Shown: one piece after another, positions 23,394 to 34,828 of the stretch | How the letters are laid out: every line of letters begins with the position of its first letter | How positions within the stretch are numbered: the first letter of the stretch is position 1 | Source of the DNA: Zea mays | Lineage: Eukaryota; Streptophyta; Magnoliopsida; Poales; Poaceae | Length of the DNA stretch: 64,000 nucleotides | Assembly (NCBI RefSeq): GCF_902167145.1 | Contig: NC_050098.1 | Coordinates: 83,492,207-83,556,206 of the forward strand | Direction of reading: 5' to 3' | The notes under the pieces: generated by a model | What the model was told of the DNA's origin: nothing | The model's database searches: none | The model's input: the letters and a program-made list of their open reading frames with translations, nothing else | Program-made: the position numbers and the translations under genes

Positions 23394-25810
23394 CCACCCT
23401 TGTGGTAGCACTGTTTTCTTGGGTGGTTCTCCATGTTCCCATTAACATAATGATCTTATCATGAACAGTAAATAATAAATTGATAATAAAAAGTGTAATC
23501 ATGAGTGATGTATATCTCTATACTCAAAACCACATAAAGCAATAGCATATACTACCCAAAAATATTCAGTGGTAAAACAAGGTATAAATATAGCCAAAAC
23601 TGGGGTAACCTATAGGATCCCATCAAAATTAACCTATGCAGATCATTATGATTAATAAGAACATGACTGGGTAAAAAGGAAGTGATCAAGGGCACAACTT
23701 GGCTTCAACGAGCTCCTACTCAGCAGACTCCTCCTGCTAAACCCCTGGATCCTCTGTGGCTTGCTCGTCTACTCGCATCAATACAAACATACATAGTATA
23801 AAGGAAAAATTAACATCACACCAAACATGTAAACAAAATACACATTAATAATCTACATATTAAAATAAGGTCATAGGAACAAGAATCATTAATTTTGGAG
23901 TTATGGATCTTAAGTTATGAATTTCCAAAGGTTTCATGTGCTTGATACAAGATTAATTGAGAGTTAATTTTTAATGTCGCTTTCATGTCAAAACAGTGGC
24001 ACTATTTGATAGACAATAATATTACAAAATTATAGGAACTGAAATGGATTAATTTGGAACAAGCATGAATTTTCTACAAATTAAACAAGTTCTAGCATTT
24101 ATTTATACATTAAAAATCAATTTCTATTATTAATTATCAATTTCCTCTGATCTCTGGACTGGGCGCATAATTGCAGAAATGAGCAGGGGTCTCGGTGTAA
24201 TCCTTCTTAAGACTCGGATAACTCAGAACTGGACCGCGGGTTCATTTCCTATAAACTGGAGGTTCTAACTGTAAAGGCGCATGGCCGAAGGGGTATCGTC
24301 CCATGTGAACCGACCGATTAGAGCCCGACGGTCACGATTGGATCTAACCCTAAATTAAAACGATCTGCGTCCTGATCTAATGGATCAGAGATCGATGGCA
24401 CACCATGGACCGTGTCTACTCCTAATGCGGCCCTCAGATCCGGATCAGACGGCTTGAAATTGCCACCCGCGAATCGTTTCGGTCCAATCGATCACCACCA
24501 CACAGAACTCACCTAACGGCTGAGGCGCTTCCCCAGGAAATCTAATCTCGGTCGTCGTTTATTAGACCAATGACACAGAGCCCTTCCCTTAACTCCGGTG
24601 GAGAAGCACGGCGGCGCGCGCTATCCCGCGGTGAACACCATCGCCGGACTCTCGGACTCGGTGATTTAGCGCCCTAAACTCGATTCTGTTGCGTGCTACA
24701 CAATCGCAGGGAGCGAGTGAACATGGTGTAATGTTTACTCACCGGAGATGGGAGCCGAATGAAGCCATCCGCGGCGCACAGCAGATCTCCAACTTCGGCG
24801 AACAATTCACATGGTCTCCGGTCACCACCTTCCGTTTGCGCCCACGTATGGCTTCTACGCGAGCAGCCCAAGCCTCGATTGACCAGGTTAGGGCCAGATT
24901 CGCACTAATGGTGGGTATCCGCAGCGGCGGTGTTATACTCTCGCGCGGAACGCGATGGCGCAATGGATGGCGTGGTGAAGCGGCGGCGAGGAAAAAGGGG
25001 CACGAGCGGCAAGGCCGTGGGGTCCATTATTTGTAGGCATGGTGGGGTACGAGCGGCTGCAACAGAATCTGGAGTTCCTGGCGGTGCAGCGACATGCGCG
25101 GGGAAAGTGGGTAGCGCGCGGAGGAGACGATCGCGCACAGGTGCAGGGGGACTGCCCGGTGGGCCCCGAGAACCAGTGATTCAGCGCCGCGCGAAGGAAG
25201 GCTGGATAGTGGGGTCCGGTTGCTAGTGGTGAGCGCACGGAGGCCAGGCGCGCAAGCAAGATCAGGTTGACCCGCGGGCCCTTGGTGTCGGCGCCGGTTT
25301 CTTGAGCTGGGCCGCGCGAAAGAATATTGGTAGTGGGCCAGATTGGGGTCCAGGGCCCAGGTTGGCTTTTCCTTTTCTTTTCTTTCATATTTTGTATTTC
25401 TTTTTCCTTGTTTTGTTTTCCAAAGTTCAAACTTAATTTCCAATTCGAATTCAAATGTTGTGGTGAATTTGTCCTTAATTTATTGTACAACTGAATGCAC
25501 CAATTAAGTAAAAAATTATTCCTATTTTTATTTTGTTTTATGTAGTGTCTTCTTATTTTTAACTTATTATCCCATTCCTCTAAATTGCATTTCTTTGGTT
25601 AAATTCTAACTTATACATTGGCACATCTTTCTTAATCTTGCCAGTATTTAATGCACAAACATATAAATTCTAGCATGATGCACAAGTTGTTCTTGTATCA
25701 TTTGTTAATTAGTCACTTTTAGGTGTGGTTATTCACATGTGATACTAAATGGAGACAAAGTACATAAGATAGTTATCCCTTCTACATGGTTTACAACTTT
25801 GGGTATTACA
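23394..25810 (-). mobile_element. H-minus solo LTR, proximal segment
   Basis: Continuation of solo LTR H-minus after the E insertion. It contains the reverse complement of H-plus 14089-16580, including the GC-rich block at about 24600-25330 and the A/T-rich pyrimidine stretch at 25365-25430. It ends at GGGTATTACA (25810) before ATTTG. ORFs of up to 185 codons in the GC-rich block occur on both strands without recognisable motifs. Confidence 0.8.
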
Positions 25811-25815
25811 ATTTG

Positions 25816-26646
25816 ATCCATGAAGATAAAGCTTAAAATGATATATATGAGTTTGCGTTGTCTAGCTTGACTTAAATGGTAATCCGAATTCCTATGAATG
25901 AAGTGAAGTGTAATTGAAGTTACTGTGTGTTGAAGCATGCCATGTGCATTTCATGATGCATTCTGCATTTGAAGTTATGTCATGACCGATGGTCCGACCA
26001 TATCGATACATTTAGCATCGTACGTTGCCCGAGGAGGGGTACGATGTGGCTTCATATCCTTAGATGTATGAAGGCAGAAGTCATTATGCATTGCAGTCAT
26101 ATGCATTCATGAGGTATATGAGAAGTGTGACCGCTCTATATCATTATTGATGTTTCTACCTGTATGTTATATCCTTGCTGCGGTTTTTTTATAAAGAAGT
26201 GTGTTATGTAAACAAACAATTGTCTAATTGAACTTGTGATTTTAAACAGCTTTTTAAACAAATTGCTTGCTGAGATGTTTCATCTCACCCTTGCATTACT
26301 CAATGCAGGTACTTGATGCTTGTTGAGGAAGTGGGAAGTAGCGGCACATCCACCTTCACATTAAAATAATATTATTTAGTTAATAATTTAATTGGAACCT
26401 CTAGTTTTGGAGAATGTTATTTAATAAACTTGTGGATTGGATGTTAAATTTATGTCGTCCTGGTTAGATACTCATTGTTAGCAGATTATTAATGCTCAGT
26501 ATGCTTCTTTTATCATGATATATGTATCCTTGTTGCTTCCACATTTCTTACATTTTACAAAGGACATATTGCCGAATTTTATATCTGTACGTTAGTTGTG
26601 TAGTTCAGTAGAATCTCAGGGTGTTTGTGGATCTCGGGGTGTTACA
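25816..26646 (+). mobile_element. Diverged LTR 'I', distal segment
   Basis: Resumes the LTR interrupted at 10058. It ends CTCGGGGTGTTACA at 26646, the reverse of the TGTAACACCC start typical of this LTR class. Features such as GCTGAGATGTTTCATCTCACC and CAATGCAGGTACTTGATG place it in plus orientation. The following bases GAATA begin the interior of J. No coding sequence is visible. Confidence 0.6.
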
Positions 26647-26877
26647 GAATAGCTTTCAAACTCAAGTTAAGATTATTCATGAAATTTTAATGTTCTTATG
26701 GCCATCATTCCATAAGGTCATTGCACTAAAACAAAAATCCAAATCAAACACTATGCAAGGATCACCATCATATTGTTGTTATTATAACAATATCATCATA
26801 AAGAGGTTCATCATCTAACGTGAAATTGAACTTATTACAATATGACATAAAAATCTAAAGTAGTCTGGTAATAGATC

Positions 26878-28444
26878 CTAGGGCTCCATAGTGAATACTC
26901 TTGTGGGCGGGGACATAGCTATGGCAGGGACTTGAACCTCAAGTGGGTTTCTTCCTTCAAGCTGAGCTTCGAGTGCTGCAATACTTGCATGTGCATCTTC
27001 AAGCTCCTCATGTATCCTTGAGAGATCCAGGGTAGCACTGTCTAGGTCAGTGTTAAGACCTGCCACCACACCTACAAGGGTGTTGAGGCGATCTTCTCCT
27101 GGAACCACACTTGTCTAGCTCTCACCACGTGGACGTAGGGGAAGGTGCCTATATGCTGTGTCATGCATCTGCTGCCGATAGGTGTGGCTGAGGGACCACA
27201 AAGCTCTCTGTTGGGGGCCTGCTTCGTCACCGAAGGTCCCATAAGAAGAAACACCTTCGGAAGACTGGCACAAAGCCGAAGCTATCAATCAAAGGGCTTC
27301 GGAGTACATTTCCAAATGCACCGACTTAAAGATGAAATGACCAATCGGCCTGTGATAACTTGTATTATGATTGTAAACCTTTGTAAAGGACATGAATGTA
27401 ATTTCTCACAGGCTGCGTCCTGTGCCTATAAATAGATGAACAGTACCCCTGTACTGTTCACGCTATCTTGTATTTGCTCGTGCGCAACGCTTGGATTTTT
27501 TGCCTTCTGTCAAGCCAAAGGTAAAATGTGATTAAATTTTGTATTTAAATACTTGAATTTATGTAATGAAGATATGTGAATAAAGCTATATGATTGTTCA
27601 TGTTATCTTTCATGTTTCATATGCTTTGTCTTTCATTATCACTTATCATGATGATGAAGGTGCGTCCTTCATGACCTTCGTCCGAAGATCGTTATATCCT
27701 AAGGGAAATAATGCTTCGAAGGACGAAGGATATTAACCTTTAACATTGTGTTGCCTTGTTCTTGATTCATAGCATTTGAGAACAAGTCCCCAACACTCTC
27801 CGAGCAGCATTGCTGACCAAAGCAGCATAGGTGTATAGCGGCGTCAGAGACTCTTGAGATGATAGAGTCCTAAAACCTCTATCTCATGCATCCAACACTT
27901 TGATATGCACGCGAGCGATGTAGTAGAAATCCCAAGGTGGCTCAGATACCTGCCTTGTGTCATAGAGAGGTCGAACGTAGGTTCCCAGCGCGTGCAGCAC
28001 ATCCTACAGCGAGTTTGGGAAGTGTCCCGTCTCGAACATTGAGGTGTAATGCTCCGCAACAGGCCACATTCCAACAAAGTCGTCTTCTTGTTCCTGTTGA
28101 TTGTTGGCATCTTCATTATTGTCATTTTCTTCTTCCTCATCCTCGTCATCACCTCCATCATTGCTAGAATCATCAGGATCATCACATCCAGGAGCAGGGG
28201 CTTGAGTTACTAGCATAGGTAGTGCTGAAGAAGAAGCTCCAACAGCAAAGGCATGAGGTTTAGTTAACGGAGTAGGTGTCAACAGAATCTCCTCAGTATT
28301 GTCCTCCTAAATTACACCATTCCTTATAGAAAGGTGGTGCAACTCCACAGGGATTTCTTCCACCACAACTAGGTAGGAAGAAGCCTGGTGTGGTGGAGGG
28401 ATACAATTAGTGTTCACACAGGTAGTCTGGAGAGTGCGCACCAT
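26878..28444 (-). pseudogene. Broken ~324-codon ORF of unknown function in element J
   Basis: The ATG at 28444 is about 140 bases after the J primer-binding site and starts MVRTLQTTCVNTNC. The frame runs through an acidic stretch rich in D, E, N and Q (about codons 80-110). It then has PLYDTRQVSEPPWDFYYIAR and, after the inserted LTR at 27209-27796, a likely coiled coil with IHEELEDAHASIAALEAQL before the stop at 26878. In-frame stops lie near 28312, 28004, 27885 and 27110. There is no zinc knuckle, protease or RT motif. It occupies the gag position, but I do not recognise it as gag. 26647-26877 is non-coding. Confidence 0.6.
27209..27796 (+). mobile_element. Solo LTR of Tat type in J's ORF
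   Basis: 588 bp from TGTTGGGGGCC to GTCCCCAACA, flanked by TSD CTCTC (27204-27208 and 27797-27801). The TATAAATA at 27427-27434 reads on the plus strand, opposite to E, F, K and L. It is followed by a perfect 9-base inverted repeat GAACAGTAC/GTACTGTTC at 27438-27459. The J reading frame resumes cleanly on the far side. Confidence 0.9.
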
Positions 28445-28582
28445 CTACAAGAAGAAAGTGTCACCTTAGTTGAATTTTAAAGAGACAAGATTAATAAAAT
28501 AAATTTGTAAGGATAAAATAAGCATATTTTAAAAGACTGGAATTTCCATTTCTAACTAGTCTAACGACCTATAGTCAGCATA

Positions 28583-28594
28583 GCTTTGATACCA
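28583..28594 (-). other. Primer-binding site of element J
   Basis: On the minus strand TGGTATCAAAGC follows the LTR end (...GTGTGACA) after a 4-base gap. It is an initiator tRNA-Met type site with one or two differences from the consensus. Confidence 0.75.
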
Positions 28595-28598
28595 CTTC

Positions 28599-30773
28599 TG
28601 TCACACCCGATTTTATGGGCAAAACCGAATGCATAGCATATGTGTGTCAGGATCCATTTTCCACACATATGTTGACGTCACAAGTTTAATATATCAAAAG
28701 ACAATGCAATAAAGGCGTAAAAGAGAGTATAATAACTTTATTACATCATACAGACTTAAGAGTCTTAAACACTATTATCATCAAAGTACAGCAGAAATAA
28801 CATGGGCAATCTCCCATAGGAAGATCCGCCAACATCTTCGTCAAAGTCTTCCTCATCGTTTTTGTAGATAAACGTTCCTTAATCTAGTATACTGGGGAGC
28901 TTAATATTTTTAAACAGTGTAATTGCGAGTTAAGTATCTCTCCAATTTTTCTCAGCCCTAGTCCAAAAGTATTTCTATTTTTCCTCTGGCTATTAAAGTT
29001 TGGGCAGTTTGCTTATTTAAATCCAAACTCTAAAAAGGGTTGCAGGAACCATGGTGTTTATCATTTTTGTTGGATAACTCATAAAATGTAGGTTCTAAGA
29101 AAATTTGTTTGACCAAATTTGGCTGAATACAATTTAAGTTATGAATTTTCCAAATCTACTGCTTATTTGAAAAGAATATTTCTAAAGTTTAAAGGAAAAC
29201 AACTTTGCATCGAGGCCCTGGGATTTTCCTTAACCGAATCATTTAATCCGTGCCCCTGGGAAACTATTCACAAGAGTCACTGACTTCGCAAATAACCCCC
29301 TGGCCTTTTCCCTTTCTTAACCCGCGCTCCCTCCTCGCCGGAACAGTAGCCGAAGGGAGAAAAAGCGGTGGTGTGGCTTACCGGTGGTGGGAGAGGTCCA
29401 GTGGAGAGTCGGGCGAGGTCCGGGGGTCCCTGGCGGTCACGTCGAGGGGTGGATCGCCGGCGGTGGTGGCCGGAGTAGTGTTGGCCGCGTGCGCAGGCGG
29501 TCGGGCTCGTTAGCGGCGCGTGCTCCAGCCTGCTCACGGTGGTAGAGCTCAATCAAAGTGCTCGGGGAGCTTCACGGGAGGTCAATGGTGCTTTAGGCGC
29601 AAGGAATCGAAAGGTGGCTTACCGTGCAGCTCGGTCTACGCGCGGCGGCGGGCGGATGAAGTCCACCGATGGCAATTCGGCACCTCCGGTGAAGTGGTGT
29701 TCGGTCTGAGGGCTCGGAAAGCTTTACATAGCTCTAGGGAGGCTAGCCGAGGGTTGGACTAGATGGAGGTGGGCTGGAGTGGCCGGTCCATGGTGGTCGG
29801 GGCTCGAGCGGCCGTTGGCACGTCGTGCGCAGAGGGAACTCCGACGATCTTGTGCTCGGGCGGGGCTGAGAGCGAGCGGGGGAGTACGGTCAAGGCCTCG
29901 GTCTATTTTATAGGCACGAGTGCGGGCGTGGGCACAGGGTCAGGCGTCGCTCGGACTGGGCGCGTGAGGCCGAGCGCCAGGGCATGCTCTGGCATGCCAG
30001 GGCAGGTCAACACGTGTGTGTTTTCTTTTGCCCTAGTTCAAGCGCTTGATGAGCAGCCGAACGTGTGAATCTCGCCAAAAATCTTGTGTAAGGTCTCTTC
30101 TATGTCCCTAGGGCTATCTAGTTTGTGTGAGTTCCAAGTGAAGATCTAGTTTGGTTTGTGAGATATGGAGGCGCCAAGTCAAGTCTGTCGGCACTGTTGA
30201 ACCCGAGACAAAACTCATGTCAAACCATGTCAAACGAATTTGGTTTGGGTTCAAAATTTTCCAGGGTGTGCCTTGGGTAATTTGGCGCCCTTTTGTCAAT
30301 TGGACCATGTTGATTTGGAGTATGCAACTAAGTGAACACATCTGATCTTTAGAAGAGGGCTGGAATTTGACTTAGAGAAAAAGAGGTTGCTCTTGAGTGC
30401 TTTCCACTTGGGTGCTTAATTTGAGGTTTTTGTGGGACCCTTTTGGAATAACTCCCTTACTATTTCTTGTAGGTATTTAAATGTGCTTCAAGTTTGGTAA
30501 AAGGTTTAAGTCATGAATTGGTAGTTTACACAGCTCTCTCACTAATCCAATCTTGGGGCTCTAATGGCTCAAAAGGGGGGTTCTAGGGTTTTGAGCATCT
30601 TTCCCAATTGGAGGTGCTTGAAAAGGCTGGGATACTCCTTCTAGTATGTCCAACACTTGATTAAGACATTGTTTCTTGTTTTGGTGCTTCATTCCCAAAC
30701 TAAATCACATGTGATAATAGGTCACAGGTGAATGTGTTGAGCCAGGGCCTTGGGTAACACCTGGGGTGTTACG
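28599..30773 (-). mobile_element. 5' LTR of element J
   Basis: 2,175 bp. On the minus strand it begins CGTAACACCCCAGGTGTTAC, a TG-to-CG change of the usual start, and ends CGGGTGTGACA just before the PBS. Its first ~600 bases are related to the solo LTRs at 36825 and 54114, whereas its end resembles the H family. A GC-rich block at 29290-30000 has overlapping ORFs on both strands without motifs. It interrupts the K integrase gene. J's other LTR is left of the window. Confidence 0.75.
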
Positions 30774-33700
30774 CTAAGGTCCTTATGAAACCCGTTCTTG
30801 CTTCTTCCGGTGTTATTGCTTCGTCACCAAACAGAAGCTTGAACGGGGTAAATCCTGTTGACCTTGAGACAATAGTGTTGTGGTTCCATACAACTTTTAT
30901 CAACTTGTCTGGCCACTTTCCTTTCGGATGATTGAAGATTGACTTCATTATCCCTATTATTATAATTCCATTAGCTCGTTCTACCAATCCATTTGATTGT
31001 GGATGTCTCACTAATGGAAGTGGGCCTAGCAAATCTAGACCCCACTTTTGCAAAGGCCAAGTGAGCTGGATTAGCTGGGTTAGAGACGAATGTTGTTTTT
31101 TGTCTCTGGCACACTTCTGGCAGCTTTCACATTTTTGAACTAAATCTGCTGCATCCGAAGCTGTCTTCGGCCAATAAAATCCTTGCATCAAAACCTTCCC
31201 AAGTAACGGCTTGGACCCAATATGAGCTCCACACAGGCCTGTATGTATCTCATTCATTAGCTCCTGACCTTCGGTTCTAGACAAACATTTCAGTAATGGA
31301 GAGCAGACTCCTTGTTTATACAATTCTTCCTCTATGATTACATAGGGTCTTGTTCTAGCTTCCATTCTTTTGATATAAGATTCGTCATTCAAAAGACAAT
31401 TGCCTTGCAGGAAAGATACAATCTCAGTCCTCCAATCTTCACTATGCATTGGCGAGATTGTAAGCACTGCTCGCTCCATGAGCTCGACTGAAGGTGCTTT
31501 TATTGTTTCAAAAAATACTTTCGAAGGTAATGGAAGCCCATGTGTCACTGACTTAGCTAATAAGTCTGCATGTTCATTTTCTCCTCTTGGGATATTCTTT
31601 ATAGAGAAACCTTTGAAAGAGGCTTCCATCCTTTGGACTGTGTCCAGATACTTCTCGAGCTTCGGGTCTCTTGCTTTACTACTTTTGTCAATGTGACCCG
31701 AAATAACTTGTGAGTCAGATTTGAGGATTGCCTTCTTATTCCCATTGCCTTAAGTTTTCGAAGCCCCAAGAGAAGGGCTTCGTATTCTGCAATATTATTT
31801 GTGCAGTTGAATTCTAGCCTTGCTGCGTAGCAGGTTCTGATCCTAGATGGTGAAATGAGAATGGCAGCTACTCCTGCACCAAAGGTTTCCCATGACCCAT
31901 CACAAAACACTGTCCAAGCTTCATCATCTTTTATTCTTTCTTCATCCTGAGCCCTTGGCGTCCAGTCAGCAATGAAATCTGCTAATGCCTGAGACTAAAT
32001 TGAAGATCTATGAACATAATTTATGGTGAATTCATTCAACTCTGCAGCCCACTTCCCAACTCTTCTTGTGGCTTCTCTGTTTCTTATTATATCTTTGAGA
32101 GACTGAGAAGAAGGTACTATGATATGATATGATTAGAAATAGTGCCGAAGCTTTCTGGAGGCCATCAATACAGCATATAGTACCTTCTCCAACTCTGTGT
32201 AATTTTTCTTTGATGGACTAAGTACTTCAGAGACGAAGTATACTGGCACTTGCCTCTTTGCTTGGCCATCTTGCTTTTCTTGCACCAATGCTGCACTAAC
32301 TGCAGCATGAGAAGCAGCCACATACAACAACGATGGGGATCCTGATGAAGGTGGGGTTAAGTTGTCAGCTCTATCAAGTATTGTTTCATCTCTTCGGAAG
32401 CTTTTTGCTGAATTGGTCCCCACTGGAAGATTTCGGCTGACTTCAAAACTTCGAAGAATGACAAGTTCCTTTCCGCTGATCTTGAAATAAATCTATTCAA
32501 TGAAGCCAATCTTCCTGTCAGCCTTTGGGCGTCTTTTCTTGAATTCGGTGGCTCCATCTGAAGTATTGCTTCTATCTTGCTTGGGTTTGCCTCAATTCCC
32601 TTAGTTGACATGAGACACCCAAGAAACTTTCCTTTCTTTACCCCGAAAACACATTTTTCTGGGTTAAGTTTGAGACCTGCCTTTCTAAAATTGGTGAATG
32701 TTTCTTGTAAATTAGCTATGTGATTTTCTTGTTTAGTACTTTTAACTATGACATCATCAACATATGTTAGAACATTCCTACCAATTTGCGAGTAAAGGAC
32801 TTTAGCAGTCATTCTGCTGAAGCTTCCTCCAGCATTCTTGAGCCCTTCGAGCATCCGAAGGTAGCAGTAGGTCCCACTAGGGGTTATGAAGCTTGTCTTG
32901 GGCTCGTCTTCTTTCTTCATCCGGATTTGATGATAGCCCGAATAGCAAGCCAATAGACTCATGAGCTCTGAAGTAGCTGCTGCATCTATAAGAGAGTCTA
33001 TTCTTGGCAATTGAAACTCATCCTTCGGACATGCCTTATTGAGATCTATGAAATCAATGCACATTCTCCACTTTCCATTAGCTTTCTTCACCATCACAGT
33101 ATTTGCCAACCACTCTGGATATGTTACCTCTCTGATTACACCGGCACTCAGAAGCCTTTTCACTTTGTTTCGTGCACCTTCGGCTTTATCATCGGACATT
33201 TTCCGAAGCTTCTGCTTTCTTGGCCTGATAGTCAGATATACATTAAGTGAATGCTCGATGACATCTCTTTTAACACCACAAAGATCATTGGCTGACCAAG
33301 CAAAAACATCCTTGTTGTTGAACAAAAACCTCAACAGAGTTTTTTCTTGCTCATTAGACAATTGAGATCCCAGCAACACCTTCTGCTCAGCTATGTCTTT
33401 GCATAAAAGCATGGGCTTCGGTTGATCTGCTGAGGCAGCTTTATCTCATTTGTGCTTATATTGTTGATGGGCTTTAGCTTCATCTATATTGTGAATGGCC
33501 TTTGAATCTGTCCAGTTCCCTTTGGCCCTTCTAGCAGCCTCTTGACTCCCATGCACAGCTATGGGACCTTGGTCTGATGGTATCTTCATGCATAGATATG
33601 ATGGGTGAAGTATTGCTTCAAAGGCGTTTAATGTTCCATGACCAATGATCGCATTGTAAGGATACTCCATATCAACAATGTTGAAGACAATTTGCTCTGT

Positions 33701-34166
33701 CCTTGTATTGTGAACATAGTCGAAGGTAATTGACATTGTTATCTTGCCAAGTGCCACTATCTGCCTTCCTCCGAAGCCACAGAGGGGATGTGTTGCACTG
33801 CCTTCTCTCATGTATCTTATCATCTAGCTCTTGCATTTGCCTAAAGGCTTTTGTGAAGATGATGTCTGCTGCACTGCCTGTGTCTACAAGGACATTGTGA
33901 ACCAGAAACCCTTTGATAACACAATATATGACCATTGCATCATTATGGGGGTAGTCCTTAAGCTGAAGGTCCTCCTGAGAGAAGGTGATTGGAATGTGTG
34001 ACCATTTGGATTGGATGAAGGGTCCTTGTACTCCAACATGTTGTACCCTTCTTTGTGCCTCTTTTTTCTACTTCTTATTAGTTGGTTCAGAACTTGAACC
34101 GCACATGATTGGGAGCACCAGCTTCGTAGCCGAAGGTGCCATGGCTTGAGCCCCTTGCGAAGCCAT
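30774..34166 (-). pseudogene. pol of gag-less Tat element K (protease, RT, RNase H, defective integrase)
   Basis: Minus-strand ATG at 34166 (MASQGAQAMAPSATKLVLP), directly after a short leader, without gag. In order: protease VLVDTGSAADIIF (about 33890); frameshift near 33800; an in-frame TGA near 33440; RT with WRMCIDFIDLNKACPKDE and YVDD (about 32770); first RNase H (about 32350-32140). A second RNase H-like domain follows (FCDGSW near 31905, YEALLLGLRKL near 31760). Dual RNase H domains are characteristic of the Tat lineage. The integrase has its zinc-binding part (CESCQKC) but GPLP runs straight into VRHPQSNGLVERANG. About 70 residues with the two catalytic aspartates are missing. J's insertion truncates the remainder at 30774. 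Inactive. Confidence 0.85.
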
Positions 34167-34200
34167 TGTCACTGTTGTGGTCGGAAGTGAATTCACTGGA

Positions 34201-34212
34201 GGTGGGCGCCAA
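34201..34212 (-). other. Primer-binding site of element K
   Basis: Minus-strand TTGGCGCCCACC abuts the LTR end, identical to the F site. Confidence 0.75.
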
Positions 34213-34828
34213 TGTTGATCACTTGTTCTCAGATGCTGTGAATCAAGAACAAGGCAACACAATTGTTAATTATTAGGGACCTTCGTATTTTGAAGCATTA
34301 TCTCCCCATGGATATAATTATCATCGAGACGAAGGTCATGAAGGACATGCCTTCATCGTTCAATATGTGAACAAGAATACAAAGAAACGAAAGCAATAAT
34401 TATATCTCATTAATCCATTCATATTTGCATTCTATAAAACATGTATGAATGTCAACATAATTCATATTACATTGATACCTTTGGCTTGCTTGAAGGTGAA
34501 GACGCGAGAGAGCGATTACAATTCAGTGTGAACAGTATGGTGTTACTGTTCATCTATTTATAGGCACGGGACGCAGCCCAGGTAAAATTACATTCATGAC
34601 CCTCAACATTTATCTACAGACAACCTAGATTACTAAGGTCTATCTGGTCCTTTCTTCTTCTACTTGACTTGAACCAAAGCTTATGGTAGCTTCAGTATTT
34701 GGCAATGTTGCTTCTACGCAAGGTCTTCGTCTTGAGAACCTTCGCCAGAGGAAGGGAGGACTTCTGTATCATTTTGTCGAATGTGTTTTTGTCTTGAGGA
34801 CCTTCGGCGGAGAAGAAGACCCCCAACA
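34213..34828 (-). mobile_element. 5' LTR of element K
   Basis: 616 bp from TGTTGATCAC to CCCCAACA, minus orientation, with a reversed TATAAATA near 34555 and a diverged GAACAGTA/TACTGTTC inverted repeat at 34530-34551. It interrupts L's gag region. The base run after it, ATGGT, is the expected TSD, but the other side lies left of the window. Confidence 0.8.

Larger units (their letters stand above)
10064..25810 (-). mobile_element. Solo LTR H-minus (split by E/F)
   Basis: Flanked by the 5-bp TSD ATTTG at 10059-10063 and 25811-25815. Read on the minus strand it runs from TGTAATACCC (at 25810) to GGTGTGACA (at 10064). It consists of 10064-11000 and 23399-25810, about 3.35 kb net, matching the 3.43 kb of H-plus at 14089-17514. 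No interior, PBS or PPT adjoins it, so it is a recombined solo LTR. It was then hit by element E, leaving CCACC duplicated at 10996-11000 and 23394-23398. The family's LTR size is like the maize Prem1/Tekay group, but the family name is not established here. Confidence 0.85.

Noticed and set aside
24674..25490. 185-codon and other ORFs
   Set aside because: Inside solo LTR H-minus; the same GC-rich LTR block as above, seen on the opposite strand.
9316..26651. GAATA on both sides of LTR I as a TSD
   Set aside because: GAATA at 9316-9320 is not followed by a TG LTR start, so the match with 26647-26651 is probably chance.
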